The notes under the pieces: model-generated
The model's database searches: none
Told to the model about the DNA's origin: nothing
Seen by the model: only the letters and a program-made list of their open reading frames with translations
Part shown: one piece after another, positions 26,243 to 34,081 of the stretch
How positions within the stretch are numbered: position 1 is the stretch's first letter
Layout of the letters: every line of letters begins with the position of its first letter
Source of the DNA: Chitinophaga japonensis
GTDB lineage: Bacteria > Bacteroidota > Bacteroidia > Chitinophagales > Chitinophagaceae
Reading direction: 5' to 3'
NCBI RefSeq assembly: GCF_007830125.1
Contig: NZ_VLLG01000007.1
Coordinates: 124,001-188,000, forward strand
DNA length: 64,000 nt
Program-made: the position numbers and the translations under genes

Positions 26243-27151
26243 ATGATAAAAGACTCCTTCATATCATTCATACACGGCCTGCAGGACGAGCTTTGCGCCG
26301 CCCTGGAAGCCATTGACGGGAAAGCCACCTTCCGGGAAGACCGCTGGGAGCGGCCCGGCGGCGGCGGTGGCAAAACGCGCGTGATCGCCGGCGGGGCCGT
26401 ATTTGAAAAGGGCGGCGTGAACACCTCCGTGGTGCATGGCGCCCTGCCGGAAGCCATGGCGCAACAGTTCAAGGTAACGGACAGCCGGTTTATGGCCTGC
26501 GGCATTTCACTGGTCATACACCCGCTGAACCCCTTTGTGCCCACCGTGCACGCCAATTTCCGCTATTTTGAGCTGTACGACCAGCAGGGCCAACTGAAGG
26601 ACAGTTGGTTTGGCGGTGGCGCGGACCTTACGCCCTACTATATCTTTGAAGAGGACGGACGGCATTTTCACCAGGCCTTCAAACAGGCCTGCGATCCTTT
26701 TGGCAAAGAGCTGTACCCGTTGTATAAAAAACACTGCGACGAATATTTTGTAAATAAGCACCGGAATAATGAAGCCAGGGGCATTGGCGGTATCTTCTAC
26801 GATTACCTGCGCCCCGATGCGAACCGGGACGCGGAACAACTGTTCCGCTTTTCCCAGGCCAACGGGAAGGCCCTGGCGGAAGCCTACCTTCCCATTGTAA
26901 GGAAAAGGAAAGACACGCCCTTTACCACGGCTCACAAGGACTGGCAGGAGTACAGGCGTGGCCGTTACGTGGAGTTCAACCTGATCCACGACCGGGGCAC
27001 CCTGTTCGGGCTGAAAACCAACGGCCGCATAGAGTCCATCCTGATGAGCCTTCCGCCCCGCGCGCGCTGGGAATACGATTACCATCCCGCGCCGGGCAGC
27101 CCGGAAGCGAAGCTGCTAGAGTATTTGCAGCCGAGGGATTGGACAGAATAG
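26243..27151 (+). CDS. hemF: Coproporphyrinogen III oxidase, oxygen-dependent
   Basis: Oxidative decarboxylation of coproporphyrinogen III to protoporphyrinogen IX using O2. Characteristic segments: ERPGGGGGKTRVI, GGVNTSVVHG, VHANFRYFE, SWFGGGADLTPYY, ARGIGGIFYDYL, and the C-terminal YVEFNLIHDRGTLFGLKTNG and SLPPRARWEYDY. 302 residues, full length. Together with the HemY-type hemG it makes this pathway aerobic. Flanked on both sides by palindromic elements. Confidence 0.97.
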   Translation: MIKDSFISFIHGLQDELCAALEAIDGKATFREDRWERPGGGGGKTRVIAGGAVFEKGGVNTSVVHGALPEAMAQQFKVTDSRFMACGISLVIHPLNPFVPTVHANFRYFELYDQQGQLKDSWFGGGADLTPYYIFEEDGRHFHQAFKQACDPFGKELYPLYKKHCDEYFVNKHRNNEARGIGGIFYDYLRPDANRDAEQLFRFSQANGKALAEAYLPIVRKRKDTPFTTAHKDWQEYRRGRYVEFNLIHDRGTLFGLKTNGRIESILMSLPPRARWEYDYHPAPGSPEAKLLEYLQPRDWTE

Positions 27152-27159
27152 AAAAAAGA

Positions 27160-27274
27160 ATATTAGATGCAAAATTTCAAATGTAAAAGTAAAATGGCGA
27201 TGTTTCATTAAAACACTTAACGACTACTTTTACATTTGAAATTTTACATTTATGATTTTACATGCTCAAATATT
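27160..27274. repeat. Palindromic word-array element B between hemF and hemB
   Basis: Left arm 27160-27191 and right arm 27225-27274 carry AATGTAA/AATTTCA words. The first ~24 bases of the right arm (TACTTTTACATTTGAAATTT and on) are the inverse of the left arm. It starts 8 bp after the hemF stop and ends 5 bp before the hemB ATG. The core contains TGTTTCA. Confidence 0.82.
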
Positions 27275-27279
27275 AGATT

Positions 27280-28248
27280 ATGATACGACGTAACAGGATA
27301 TTGAGAACCTCCCCCGCCATCCGCGCGATGGTGGCAGAAACCATACTGACGCCTGCAGACTTTATTGCACCGCTGTTCATTACGGAGGGAGCGCATGTGA
27401 AGGAAGAGATTGCCTCCATGCCCGGCTACTACCGCTACTCGCTGGACAATACCGTGCAGGAGGCCAGGGAACTGTGGAGCATGGGCATCCGCAGCGTATT
27501 GCTGTTCATAAAATGTGCGGATGAGCTGAAAGATAACGAAGGCACCGAGGCCGTTAACCCTGACGGGCTGATGCAGCGCGCCATTAAAGCCATTAAGGAT
27601 GCCGTTCCGGAAATGGTAGTAATGACCGATGTAGCGCTGGACCCCTACTCTTCCTACGGGCATGACGGCATTGTAAAAGGCCAGGAGATCGTGAACGACG
27701 CTACCGTGGAAGTGCTGGCCCGCATGAGCCTGAACCATGCAAAGGCCGGGGCGGACTTTGTAGCGCCCAGCGATATGATGGACGGCCGCATACTGGCCAT
27801 CCGCAACCTGCTGGAAGCCCATAACTTTGATAAGGTGGGCATCATGGCCTACAGCGCCAAATACGCCTCCTGTTTTTACGGCCCCTTCCGCGATGCGCTG
27901 GACTCCGCGCCCGGCTTCGGGGACAAGAAAACTTACCAGATGGATTACGCCAACGCGCGGGAGGCCATTAAGGAAACCCTGATGGATGTGGAAGAAGGCG
28001 CGGACATTGTAATGGTAAAACCCGCCCTGGCTTACCTGGATATTATGCGCCAGATAAAGGACCGTGTAACCGTTCCCGTAAGCGCCTACCACGTAAGCGG
28101 CGAGTACGCCATGGTAAAAGCGGCCGCCCGCATGGGATGGCTGAACGAAGAAAAAGCCATCCTGGAAATACTAACCAGCATCAAACGCGCAGGCGCCGAC
28201 CTGATCGCTACTTATTTTGCAAAAGATGCCGTAAAGTTGTTAGGATAA
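27280..28248 (+). CDS. hemB: Porphobilinogen synthase (delta-aminolevulinate dehydratase), magnesium type
   Basis: Condenses two 5-aminolevulinates into porphobilinogen. Schiff-base lysines are in YSAKYASCFYGPFRDA and VMVKPALAYLD. The metal-site segment reads DVALDPYSSYGHDG, matching the cysteine-free DxALDx(Y/F)x3GHDG pattern of Mg-dependent enzymes rather than the zinc Cys-triad type. 322 residues. Fifth step gene out of pathway order in the operon, 15 bp before hemL. Confidence 0.97.
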   Translation: MIRRNRILRTSPAIRAMVAETILTPADFIAPLFITEGAHVKEEIASMPGYYRYSLDNTVQEARELWSMGIRSVLLFIKCADELKDNEGTEAVNPDGLMQRAIKAIKDAVPEMVVMTDVALDPYSSYGHDGIVKGQEIVNDATVEVLARMSLNHAKAGADFVAPSDMMDGRILAIRNLLEAHNFDKVGIMAYSAKYASCFYGPFRDALDSAPGFGDKKTYQMDYANAREAIKETLMDVEEGADIVMVKPALAYLDIMRQIKDRVTVPVSAYHVSGEYAMVKAAARMGWLNEEKAILEILTSIKRAGADLIATYFAKDAVKLLG

Positions 28249-28251
28249 AAA

Positions 28252-28259
28252 TATTTTTG
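28252..28259 (+). promoter_or_regulatory. -7 promoter word directly before hemL (possible leaderless start)
   Basis: TATTTTTG (TAnnTTTG) followed by four bases and then the hemL ATG. If used, transcription would start at or next to the start codon. No clear -33 TTTG. The same geometry is seen before prmA. Confidence 0.4.
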
Positions 28260-28263
28260 TGCC

Positions 28264-29556
28264 ATGTATTCACGAAGCAATGTTCTATTCGAGCGGGCGC
28301 AGCAGCTCATTCCCGGCGGGGTCAACTCCCCGGTGCGCGCGTTCAAAAGCGTAGGCGGTACGCCTGTGTTCATGCGGAGCGCCCAGGGCGCCCACCTGTT
28401 TGACGTAGACGGGAACCGCTATATAGACTATATCAATTCCTGGGGGCCCATGATACTGGGACATGCCTATGAGCCGGTAGTAAAGGCCATACAGGAGTAT
28501 GCCACCTACTCTACTTCATTCGGCGCACCTACGGAGCTAGAAATAAAGATAGCGGAGCTGATCGTGAGCATGGTGCCCAATATAGACATGGTGCGCATGG
28601 TGAACTCCGGTACGGAAGCCTGCATGTCTGCCCTGCGGCTGGCCCGCGGCTATACCGGGCGCAACAAGTTCATCAAGTTCGAAGGGAATTATCACGGCCA
28701 CGCAGACGCGTTCCTGGTAAGCGCAGGCAGCGGCGTAGCCACCCTGGAGATACAGTCCGTGCCCGGCGTTACGCAAACCGTAGCGGAAGATACGCTGACA
28801 GCGCCCTATAATAACCTGCCCGCCGTGGAACAGTTGATAGCTGCGCACCCGGAGCAGATAGCCGCCATCATTGTAGAACCGGTAGCAGGCAACATGGGCT
28901 GCATTCCACCCCAGCCGGGCTTCCTGGAAGGCCTGCGCCAGCTCTGCGACGCCAACGGCATCCTCCTGGTATTTGACGAGGTGATGACCGGCTTCCGCCT
29001 GGCGCGGGGCGGCGCACAGGAGCTGTTCGGTATCCGGGCGGACCTGGTCACCTTTGGCAAGATCATCGGCGGCGGTATGCCGGTAGGGGCATTTGCCGGA
29101 CCTAAAGAGATCATGGAGCATATAGCCCCGGCGGGTAAAATATACCAGGCCGGTACCCTGAGCGGCAATCCCATTGCCATGATAGCAGGCTATACCCTGC
29201 TGAAGACCCTGCAGGAAAACCCGGTGATCTACCAGCAGTTGGAGGAGAAAAAAGACTATCTCGTGAACGGGCTGCGCGAGGCGCTGGGCGCCGCCGGGAT
29301 CATCCACCAGATCAATCACCTGGGCTCTATGCTGAGCGTGCATTTTACAGAATACCCCATCATTGATTTCACCGCGGCATCGGGCGCCAACAACGAGCTG
29401 TTCAAACGCTTCTTCCATGCCATGCTGGAACGCGGCGTGTACCTGCCGCCCTCTACCTTTGAAAGCTGGTTCATCAGCCATGCTTTGACCCGCGGAGATC
29501 TTGACTTTACCATTGCAGCCGCCAAGGCAGCCATCAAGGCGGTTAAAAATAGTTAA
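28264..29556 (+). CDS. hemL: Glutamate-1-semialdehyde 2,1-aminomutase
   Basis: PLP enzyme making 5-aminolevulinate from glutamate-1-semialdehyde, the hemA product. Conserved: LIPGGVNSPVRAF, FIKFEGNYHGHADAFLV, VFDEVMTGFRLA, and the PLP lysine in LVTFGKIIGGGMPVGAF. 430 residues. Last gene of the operon, followed by a strong terminator. With hemA, B, C, D, E, F, G and H in the window, only gltX is missing from the glutamate-to-haem route. Confidence 0.97.
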   Translation: MYSRSNVLFERAQQLIPGGVNSPVRAFKSVGGTPVFMRSAQGAHLFDVDGNRYIDYINSWGPMILGHAYEPVVKAIQEYATYSTSFGAPTELEIKIAELIVSMVPNIDMVRMVNSGTEACMSALRLARGYTGRNKFIKFEGNYHGHADAFLVSAGSGVATLEIQSVPGVTQTVAEDTLTAPYNNLPAVEQLIAAHPEQIAAIIVEPVAGNMGCIPPQPGFLEGLRQLCDANGILLVFDEVMTGFRLARGGAQELFGIRADLVTFGKIIGGGMPVGAFAGPKEIMEHIAPAGKIYQAGTLSGNPIAMIAGYTLLKTLQENPVIYQQLEEKKDYLVNGLREALGAAGIIHQINHLGSMLSVHFTEYPIIDFTAASGANNELFKRFFHAMLERGVYLPPSTFESWFISHALTRGDLDFTIAAAKAAIKAVKNS

Positions 29557-29580
29557 CAATTCAATCCTGTGCTGAGTGGG

Positions 29581-29630
29581 AGTCCCGGTACGGTCCTGGT
29601 TTTACCGGGACAGGGTATCGGGATTTTTTT
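29581..29630 (+). terminator. Terminator of the haem operon
   Basis: An outer stem AGTCCCGGTA pairs (two G-U) with TATCGGGATT. An inner stem GTCCTGG pairs with CCGGGAC around TTTTA. A run of seven T follows the outer stem. It lies 25 bp after hemL and abuts the convergent FecR-domain gene. Confidence 0.8.
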
Positions 29631-30177
29631 ATTGGACCTGCGGCTGGTCCTTCCCGTTGTAGATCAGGGTCTGCCCCGGCTCCAGGCGGCGATCCGCCAG
29701 TTTTTTATCCTTAAAATGAATATGCAGGCTGCCCGCCTCCAGGGATACCCGGGTGGTGCGGCGATGCGCGGTTACCCTGAAACTGCTGCCCGCCCCCGTA
29801 ATGTCCATCCCGGCGGTATGCACAATAAAAGGCCGGGCCTGGTGGCCGGTATTCACTTCCTGCTCCGGCACCTGGAAAACCGCATCCCCGTTGAGCCATA
29901 CTTCGCGGCGGGCGTAGTCGTTGAACAATTTGCGGTACCGGAAGGTAGTGCCGGTATTGAGCAGCACTTCGGTATGGTCCGGCAAAGTGACCTGGGTACG
30001 TTTCTCAGCGTTGGTGCGTATCTCCGTCATGTTGGTGCCAAACCATTGCCATAGCGCAAACGAGAGCAGGAACAGCAGCACCGCTGCCAGCCACATCCAC
30101 CGGCGATGCAGGAATTTGCGGCGCATGCTGGCGGAGAAAATACCGGAAGGAGCTTCCAGTGTATGATGATAGTCCAT
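29629..30177 (-). CDS. Orphan FecR-domain membrane protein
   Basis: 182 residues: a short basic N-terminus, one membrane segment (WLAAVLLFLLSFALWQWFG, about residues 29-47), then a periplasmic FecR-like beta domain (RTQVTLPDHTEVLLNTGTTF, REVWLNGDAVFQVP, FIVHTAGMDITGAGSSFRV, TRVSLEAGSLHI). Typical Bacteroidota FecR anti-sigma factors have a cytoplasmic N-terminal anti-sigma region and a C-terminal DUF4974 domain. Both are absent or shortened, and there is no sigma factor or SusC gene beside it. It may be a degenerate or specialised signalling protein. Confidence 0.82.
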   Translation of the reverse strand: MDYHHTLEAPSGIFSASMRRKFLHRRWMWLAAVLLFLLSFALWQWFGTNMTEIRTNAEKRTQVTLPDHTEVLLNTGTTFRYRKLFNDYARREVWLNGDAVFQVPEQEVNTGHQARPFIVHTAGMDITGAGSSFRVTAHRRTTRVSLEAGSLHIHFKDKKLADRRLEPGQTLIYNGKDQPQVQ

Positions 30178-30200
30178 AAAGGTGGTCCGTTACCCTTTTA

Positions 30201-30208
30201 CAAAGGTA
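30201..30208 (-). promoter_or_regulatory. -7 promoter word for the FecR-domain gene
   Basis: CAAAGGTA on plus reads TACCTTTG (TAnnTTTG) on minus, 23 bp upstream of the start codon. Confidence 0.5.
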
Positions 30209-30238
30209 AATATACATAAAACCGCAAAGTATAATGGC

Positions 30239-31024
30239 TTATTTATGATGTCGGAATAGCCAGGGCACCAGGTCGGGCTCCGCAAAGGCATTGTCCCAAC
30301 TGTTATGCCCCACGCCGGGATACTCCGTATACTTCACTTCCGCATCCAGTTTTTTCAACTCTGCATAGAAATCCCGGGAAAAGCTGACCGGTACCACCTT
30401 ATCGTCTCCCCCGTGGAAGATCCATACCGGCACCTTGCCCGCATAATTGGCTGCAGTCTCCGGATTGCCGGCCCCGCAGATCGGGAAAGCGGCGGCAAAC
30501 ATATCCGGGTAGCGGGCCAGCATGTTAAAGGTGCCGATACCGCCCAGTGAGAGACCGCCCAGGTACACCCGCTTGCTGTCTATCTTGCCGGTGGTGAGCA
30601 GGCTGTCCAGCAATGCCTTTACCAGCGCGCCCGGTTTGGTGGGCGGTACATCTACAGGGAAATCGGCCCCGGTCACTTTACCGCTGGTATCCCGCTTCAG
30701 GCGGAAAGGCGCCCAGGCTTCATTGTCCGGGCACTGGGGGAACAGTACGTATGCGGGGAACTCCCGGCGGATGGAATCCTTCAGGAACAGCGCGCCGCCA
30801 TGCAGCAACTGCGCGGCATTATCGCGTCCCCGCTCCCCGGAGCCGTGCAGGAAAATGATCAGCGGGTAGGCTTTATGCATATCGGCGCCGGCGGGGGCCA
30901 GCAGGCGGTAACGCAGGGTATCGCCCCCGTGATAGAATATTTCATGGCTGTAGGCGCTCATGTCCTGGGCCTGCATACTGTATATGTTCATTAGCGTAAA
31001 AGCAAAGAGTAAAAGGTAGCGCAT
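30239..31024 (-). CDS. Secreted alpha/beta-hydrolase (carboxylesterase/phospholipase-like)
   Basis: 261 residues with a signal peptide (MRYLLLFAFTLMNIYSMQAQ). Alpha/beta-hydrolase features: oxyanion region YPLIIFLHGSGERGRDN, nucleophile in LGGLSLGGIGTF, Asp in WIFHGGDDKVVP, and His in GVGHNSWDNAF. Resembles the secreted esterases often called 'phospholipase/carboxylesterase' or feruloyl esterase-like in Bacteroidota. The substrate is unknown. Stands alone between the FecR gene and the methyltransferase. Confidence 0.88.
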   Translation of the reverse strand: MRYLLLFAFTLMNIYSMQAQDMSAYSHEIFYHGGDTLRYRLLAPAGADMHKAYPLIIFLHGSGERGRDNAAQLLHGGALFLKDSIRREFPAYVLFPQCPDNEAWAPFRLKRDTSGKVTGADFPVDVPPTKPGALVKALLDSLLTTGKIDSKRVYLGGLSLGGIGTFNMLARYPDMFAAAFPICGAGNPETAANYAGKVPVWIFHGGDDKVVPVSFSRDFYAELKKLDAEVKYTEYPGVGHNSWDNAFAEPDLVPWLFRHHK

Positions 31025-31070
31025 CGTGGAAATGTTTTAATGAAAATACGCAATAATGTGCTACCTCCTG

Positions 31071-31868
31071 TCAGTACTTCAGCACAAAGTGCTGCGGCAC
31101 TTTCACCTCCGGCCTGAAAAACACCAGCCCTATAAAAAAGAGATCAATAGTAAGGGTTACGCGGGGATGCTGCTGGATGGTGCGCCAGGCTGCTTCCATG
31201 CCGGGCGTCCAGTGAATGTCGTCAAAAATGAACATGGACTGGTCATGCGCTTTGGTAAGGCATTGCTCAAAGTAATCCAGGGTGGGGTCTTTGCGATGGT
31301 TGCCGTCAATATACACCCAGTCCAGGCGGGGCAGCTCCGGCAGCAGGGCGGGCAACACGTGATCGAAATTACCGGTCTCCTGCCGGATGCCGGGTATATC
31401 CAGCGCCTCGAAATTGCGGCGGGCGCGGGCGGCAATATTGGGACAGCCTTCAATGGTAATGACCTGCGCCTCCGGCCGGGCCAGCGCCATATAGGCGGTG
31501 GACAGGCCCAGGGAAGTGCCCAGCTCCAGCAGGTATTGCGGCTGCAGGTATTGCGCCAGGCGATAGAACAACTGCCCGAACTTGGGCGGTTTGGCGGCAT
31601 GCCGGGCAATATCCGCCACCCGGCGTACCGGCCCCGCGCCGGTCAGCGAGCCGGCTCCCAGGTCTGTCACCTGCAGGGTTTCCCTGCTTTCCAGCAGCTC
31701 CTTCCGTAATGCCTCCACTTCCCGGAATGCGGCCGGCTGCCTTTTATCCCGCAGCACTTCCTCTACCAGTGCGTATACAAAAGGAGAGTGCACATCATGC
31801 CGGTTGCCGGCCGTAAAATAGTAATGCAGGTATTTTTTTGCGAATTGTATCTGGTGTTGGAATCCCAT
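31071..31868 (-). CDS. Class I SAM-dependent methyltransferase
   Basis: Methyltransferase fold: SAM-binding LLELGTSLGLSTAYMALA near residue 112, acidic loop VITIEGCPNIAARARRNFE, then LDWVYIDGNHRKDPTLDYFE resembling O-methyltransferase-type (Methyltransf_24) proteins. The N-terminal ~80 residues with HDVHSPFVYALVEEVL are shared by Bacteroidota relatives. Its ATG directly follows the stop of the glycosyltransferase upstream (TAAATG), so the two are cotranscribed. The acceptor is unknown; a sugar or lipid is possible given the partner. Confidence 0.88.
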   Translation of the reverse strand: MGFQHQIQFAKKYLHYYFTAGNRHDVHSPFVYALVEEVLRDKRQPAAFREVEALRKELLESRETLQVTDLGAGSLTGAGPVRRVADIARHAAKPPKFGQLFYRLAQYLQPQYLLELGTSLGLSTAYMALARPEAQVITIEGCPNIAARARRNFEALDIPGIRQETGNFDHVLPALLPELPRLDWVYIDGNHRKDPTLDYFEQCLTKAHDQSMFIFDDIHWTPGMEAAWRTIQQHPRVTLTIDLFFIGLVFFRPEVKVPQHFVLKY

Positions 31869-32606
31869 TTAATATATCTTCCCTTTAATAATGCCCCATT
31901 TATGCAGGCGGTGCTGCAGCGACACCCGCAGCACACCCAGCCCGTAAATAGCGCTCCGCCTGAAATTGATGCTGGACGCCTCCTCGAAATACTTGGTAGG
32001 GCAGGTCACCTCCCCTATTTCAAACCCTTTCATGAATATCTGCGACAGCATCTCGTTATCGAAAATAAAATCGTCGCTGTTGCGCCTGTAGTAGATGCTT
32101 TCCAGCACCTCCCGGGAAAAAGCCCGGTAGCCGGTATGGTACTCGCTCAGCTTTTCGCGGATCAGCAGGTTCTGCGCCAGGGTTAAAAAACGGTTAAATA
32201 TGTATTTATACAGGGGCATCCCTCCTTTGAGCGCGCCCCTGCCGAGGATGCGCGAGCCTAACACCACCGGGTACACTCCGTTGGCAATAATGCTGCACAT
32301 GGCCGGTATTAGTTGGGGAGTGTATTGATAATCAGGGTGTACCATGATCACAATGTCGGCTCCCAGCTCCAGGGCCTTGTCATAACAGCTTTTCTGGTTG
32401 CCGCCGTAGCCCTTGTTCCGGTCATGACGGATAATATGCCGGATGCCCAGTTGCTCCCCTACCTTTACAGTGTCGTCACGGCTGGCATCGTCTACCAGCA
32501 CCACCTCGTCCACTATGTCAAAAGGGATCTCCCGGTAGGTCTTTTCCAGTGTTAACGCTGCGTTGTAGGCCGGCAGTACCACTATGATCTTCTTATTATT
32601 GAGCAT
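31869..32606 (-). CDS. Family 2 glycosyltransferase (dolichyl-phosphate mannose synthase-like)
   Basis: GT-A fold cytoplasmic glycosyltransferase: IIVVLPAYNAALTLEKTYRE at the N-terminus, VVLVDDASRDDT, IMVHPDYQYTP in place of the usual DxD, and SEYHTGYRAFSREVLE. No C-terminal membrane helices. 245 residues, like DPM1-type enzymes that charge polyprenyl phosphate, but the true acceptor is unknown. First gene of a two-gene unit with the methyltransferase. Confidence 0.9.
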   Translation of the reverse strand: MLNNKKIIVVLPAYNAALTLEKTYREIPFDIVDEVVLVDDASRDDTVKVGEQLGIRHIIRHDRNKGYGGNQKSCYDKALELGADIVIMVHPDYQYTPQLIPAMCSIIANGVYPVVLGSRILGRGALKGGMPLYKYIFNRFLTLAQNLLIREKLSEYHTGYRAFSREVLESIYYRRNSDDFIFDNEMLSQIFMKGFEIGEVTCPTKYFEEASSINFRRSAIYGLGVLRVSLQHRLHKWGIIKGKIY

Positions 32607-32628
32607 GAAAAGTGGTTAAATTTGGCAG

Positions 32629-32636
32629 CAAAGATA
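32629..32636 (-). promoter_or_regulatory. -7 promoter word for the glycosyltransferase-methyltransferase pair
   Basis: CAAAGATA on plus reads TATCTTTG on minus, 22 bp upstream of the ATG. It is divergent from the plus-strand TATCTTTG at 32678. Confidence 0.55.
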
Positions 32637-32677
32637 ACAGGAATCGTGGCATTCCTACTTATCAAATAAAATCACAC

Positions 32678-32685
32678 TATCTTTG
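32678..32685 (+). promoter_or_regulatory. -7 promoter word for the unknown secreted protein
   Basis: TATCTTTG (TAnnTTTG) predicts transcription from about 32690. That leaves roughly 55 nt before the ATG at 32748 and argues against the upstream Met at 32700. Confidence 0.55.
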
Positions 32686-32747
32686 TCCCTTGAAAATTTT
32701 TGGCATTATATTTTCTTAATACTTTGTTAATAAAACGCAAATACAGC

Positions 32748-34034
32748 ATGAACATACTTTATATGAAAAATTATGGAAGATGTTTCACCATCCTTCTTTT
32801 CTTGATGCTGCACTGCTTTTTTACTGCCTGGGCACAGGTGCCCAGGACCGATACCGTACCTGCTGACACCATAGTGAATAATATGGAAATGCGGGGCGCG
32901 CCGGCCATACAGACCCGGGATACCACCATTAAACATATACTGGAGGAGCTGCAGAAAGTAACGGACAGTGACAAACAGAACTCTAACGCCATACAGGGAC
33001 TGTTACAGGGTAAAGAAATTGACAATCTTACGAAATATGAGCTGGTAAGGAATAACCTTATCAATGCCAGCGAAACTTATTATTTGCTGAACAAGAAGAT
33101 CATTGACCTGAAATCCCGTACTACCACCAACAACCTGGACGTGTTCATCACCTCGCTGAACAACCCGGAAAGCAAGGAACTGGGATTTTCTTTCAGTGAC
33201 CGCATCGTGGAACTGGTTGAAAAAGTAGTGCTGAAAGGCAAAGCGGACAAGGGGGAGCGTAACGGTAAAATAGTGGAATCTACCAAGTCCATTATCAACA
33301 GCCCCATTTTCCAGAGCTTTACCTCGCTGACGCCGCCGCTGGCTATTGCCAACTCCGTGATGAACTTCCTGCACAGCGTGAGCGTGAACAATAAGCAGAT
33401 CAGCCAGAAAACGCTGCAGGAATTTGAAAAAGAGCTGAACAAATATGTAGTGTACTACACGGCGCTCAACGATGCGAACCAGAAGTTTGAATTCGGGCTG
33501 AACTTTAACAAGGATCAACTGAACCTGTTGCAGGACAACCTGTATGACCACCTGATGTTTACCGCCAGCGCGCTTAAGTTCCAGTTGCCGCAGCGGGGCA
33601 ACAAGCCGATCGCGGAAACCATGAACACTTTCTTCCTGGATGAATTTAAAAAGGAAAAAGTGGTGGATTTCTTCGACAAGCTGGAAGTTAAATATACCAA
33701 AGGCAAACGCATAGACTATGAGCTGCTGCTGCGCGAAAATCCCAACCTGAAGGAGGTGAACAACCAGTTGGAAGACCTGATCCTGCAAACCAAGCGTTTC
33801 GAGAACCTGTATAACGAATACTTCTCCCTGCTGGACTCCTACTATACCAAGGTGAATAACTCCCTGAAGATAGCCCAGGACAATGGCCTGGCAGACAAGA
33901 ACCTGATCGAGAACAAGCAGACGGAATTCCGCAACCTGAAAAATGAGGCGGTAACCGACATCCAGGCTTCCATCAATATTAAAGAGCTGTATAACAATAC
34001 GGACAAGATCAAATACCGCTACCGGATTTTCTAG
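32748..34034 (+). CDS. Secreted helical protein of unknown function
   Basis: Not recognised. From MNILYMKNYGRC there is a signal peptide ending near FFTAWAQ. The mature part (~400 residues) is mostly alpha-helical with heptad-rich stretches (TIKHILEELQKVTDSD, DQLNLLQDNLYDHL, VNNQLEDLILQTKRFENLYN) and no cysteine in the mature part. This suggests a periplasmic coiled-coil or helical-bundle scaffold. The frame extends 16 codons upstream to 32700, but the promoter position disfavours that. Followed 47 bp later by oxyR on the same strand; no link can be shown. Confidence 0.8.
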   Translation: MNILYMKNYGRCFTILLFLMLHCFFTAWAQVPRTDTVPADTIVNNMEMRGAPAIQTRDTTIKHILEELQKVTDSDKQNSNAIQGLLQGKEIDNLTKYELVRNNLINASETYYLLNKKIIDLKSRTTTNNLDVFITSLNNPESKELGFSFSDRIVELVEKVVLKGKADKGERNGKIVESTKSIINSPIFQSFTSLTPPLAIANSVMNFLHSVSVNNKQISQKTLQEFEKELNKYVVYYTALNDANQKFEFGLNFNKDQLNLLQDNLYDHLMFTASALKFQLPQRGNKPIAETMNTFFLDEFKKEKVVDFFDKLEVKYTKGKRIDYELLLRENPNLKEVNNQLEDLILQTKRFENLYNEYFSLLDSYYTKVNNSLKIAQDNGLADKNLIENKQTEFRNLKNEAVTDIQASINIKELYNNTDKIKYRYRIF

Positions 34035-34081
34035 CGCAGATATAGATTTTATCGATAACTTAGCCTGTAAATATTTGGGCT

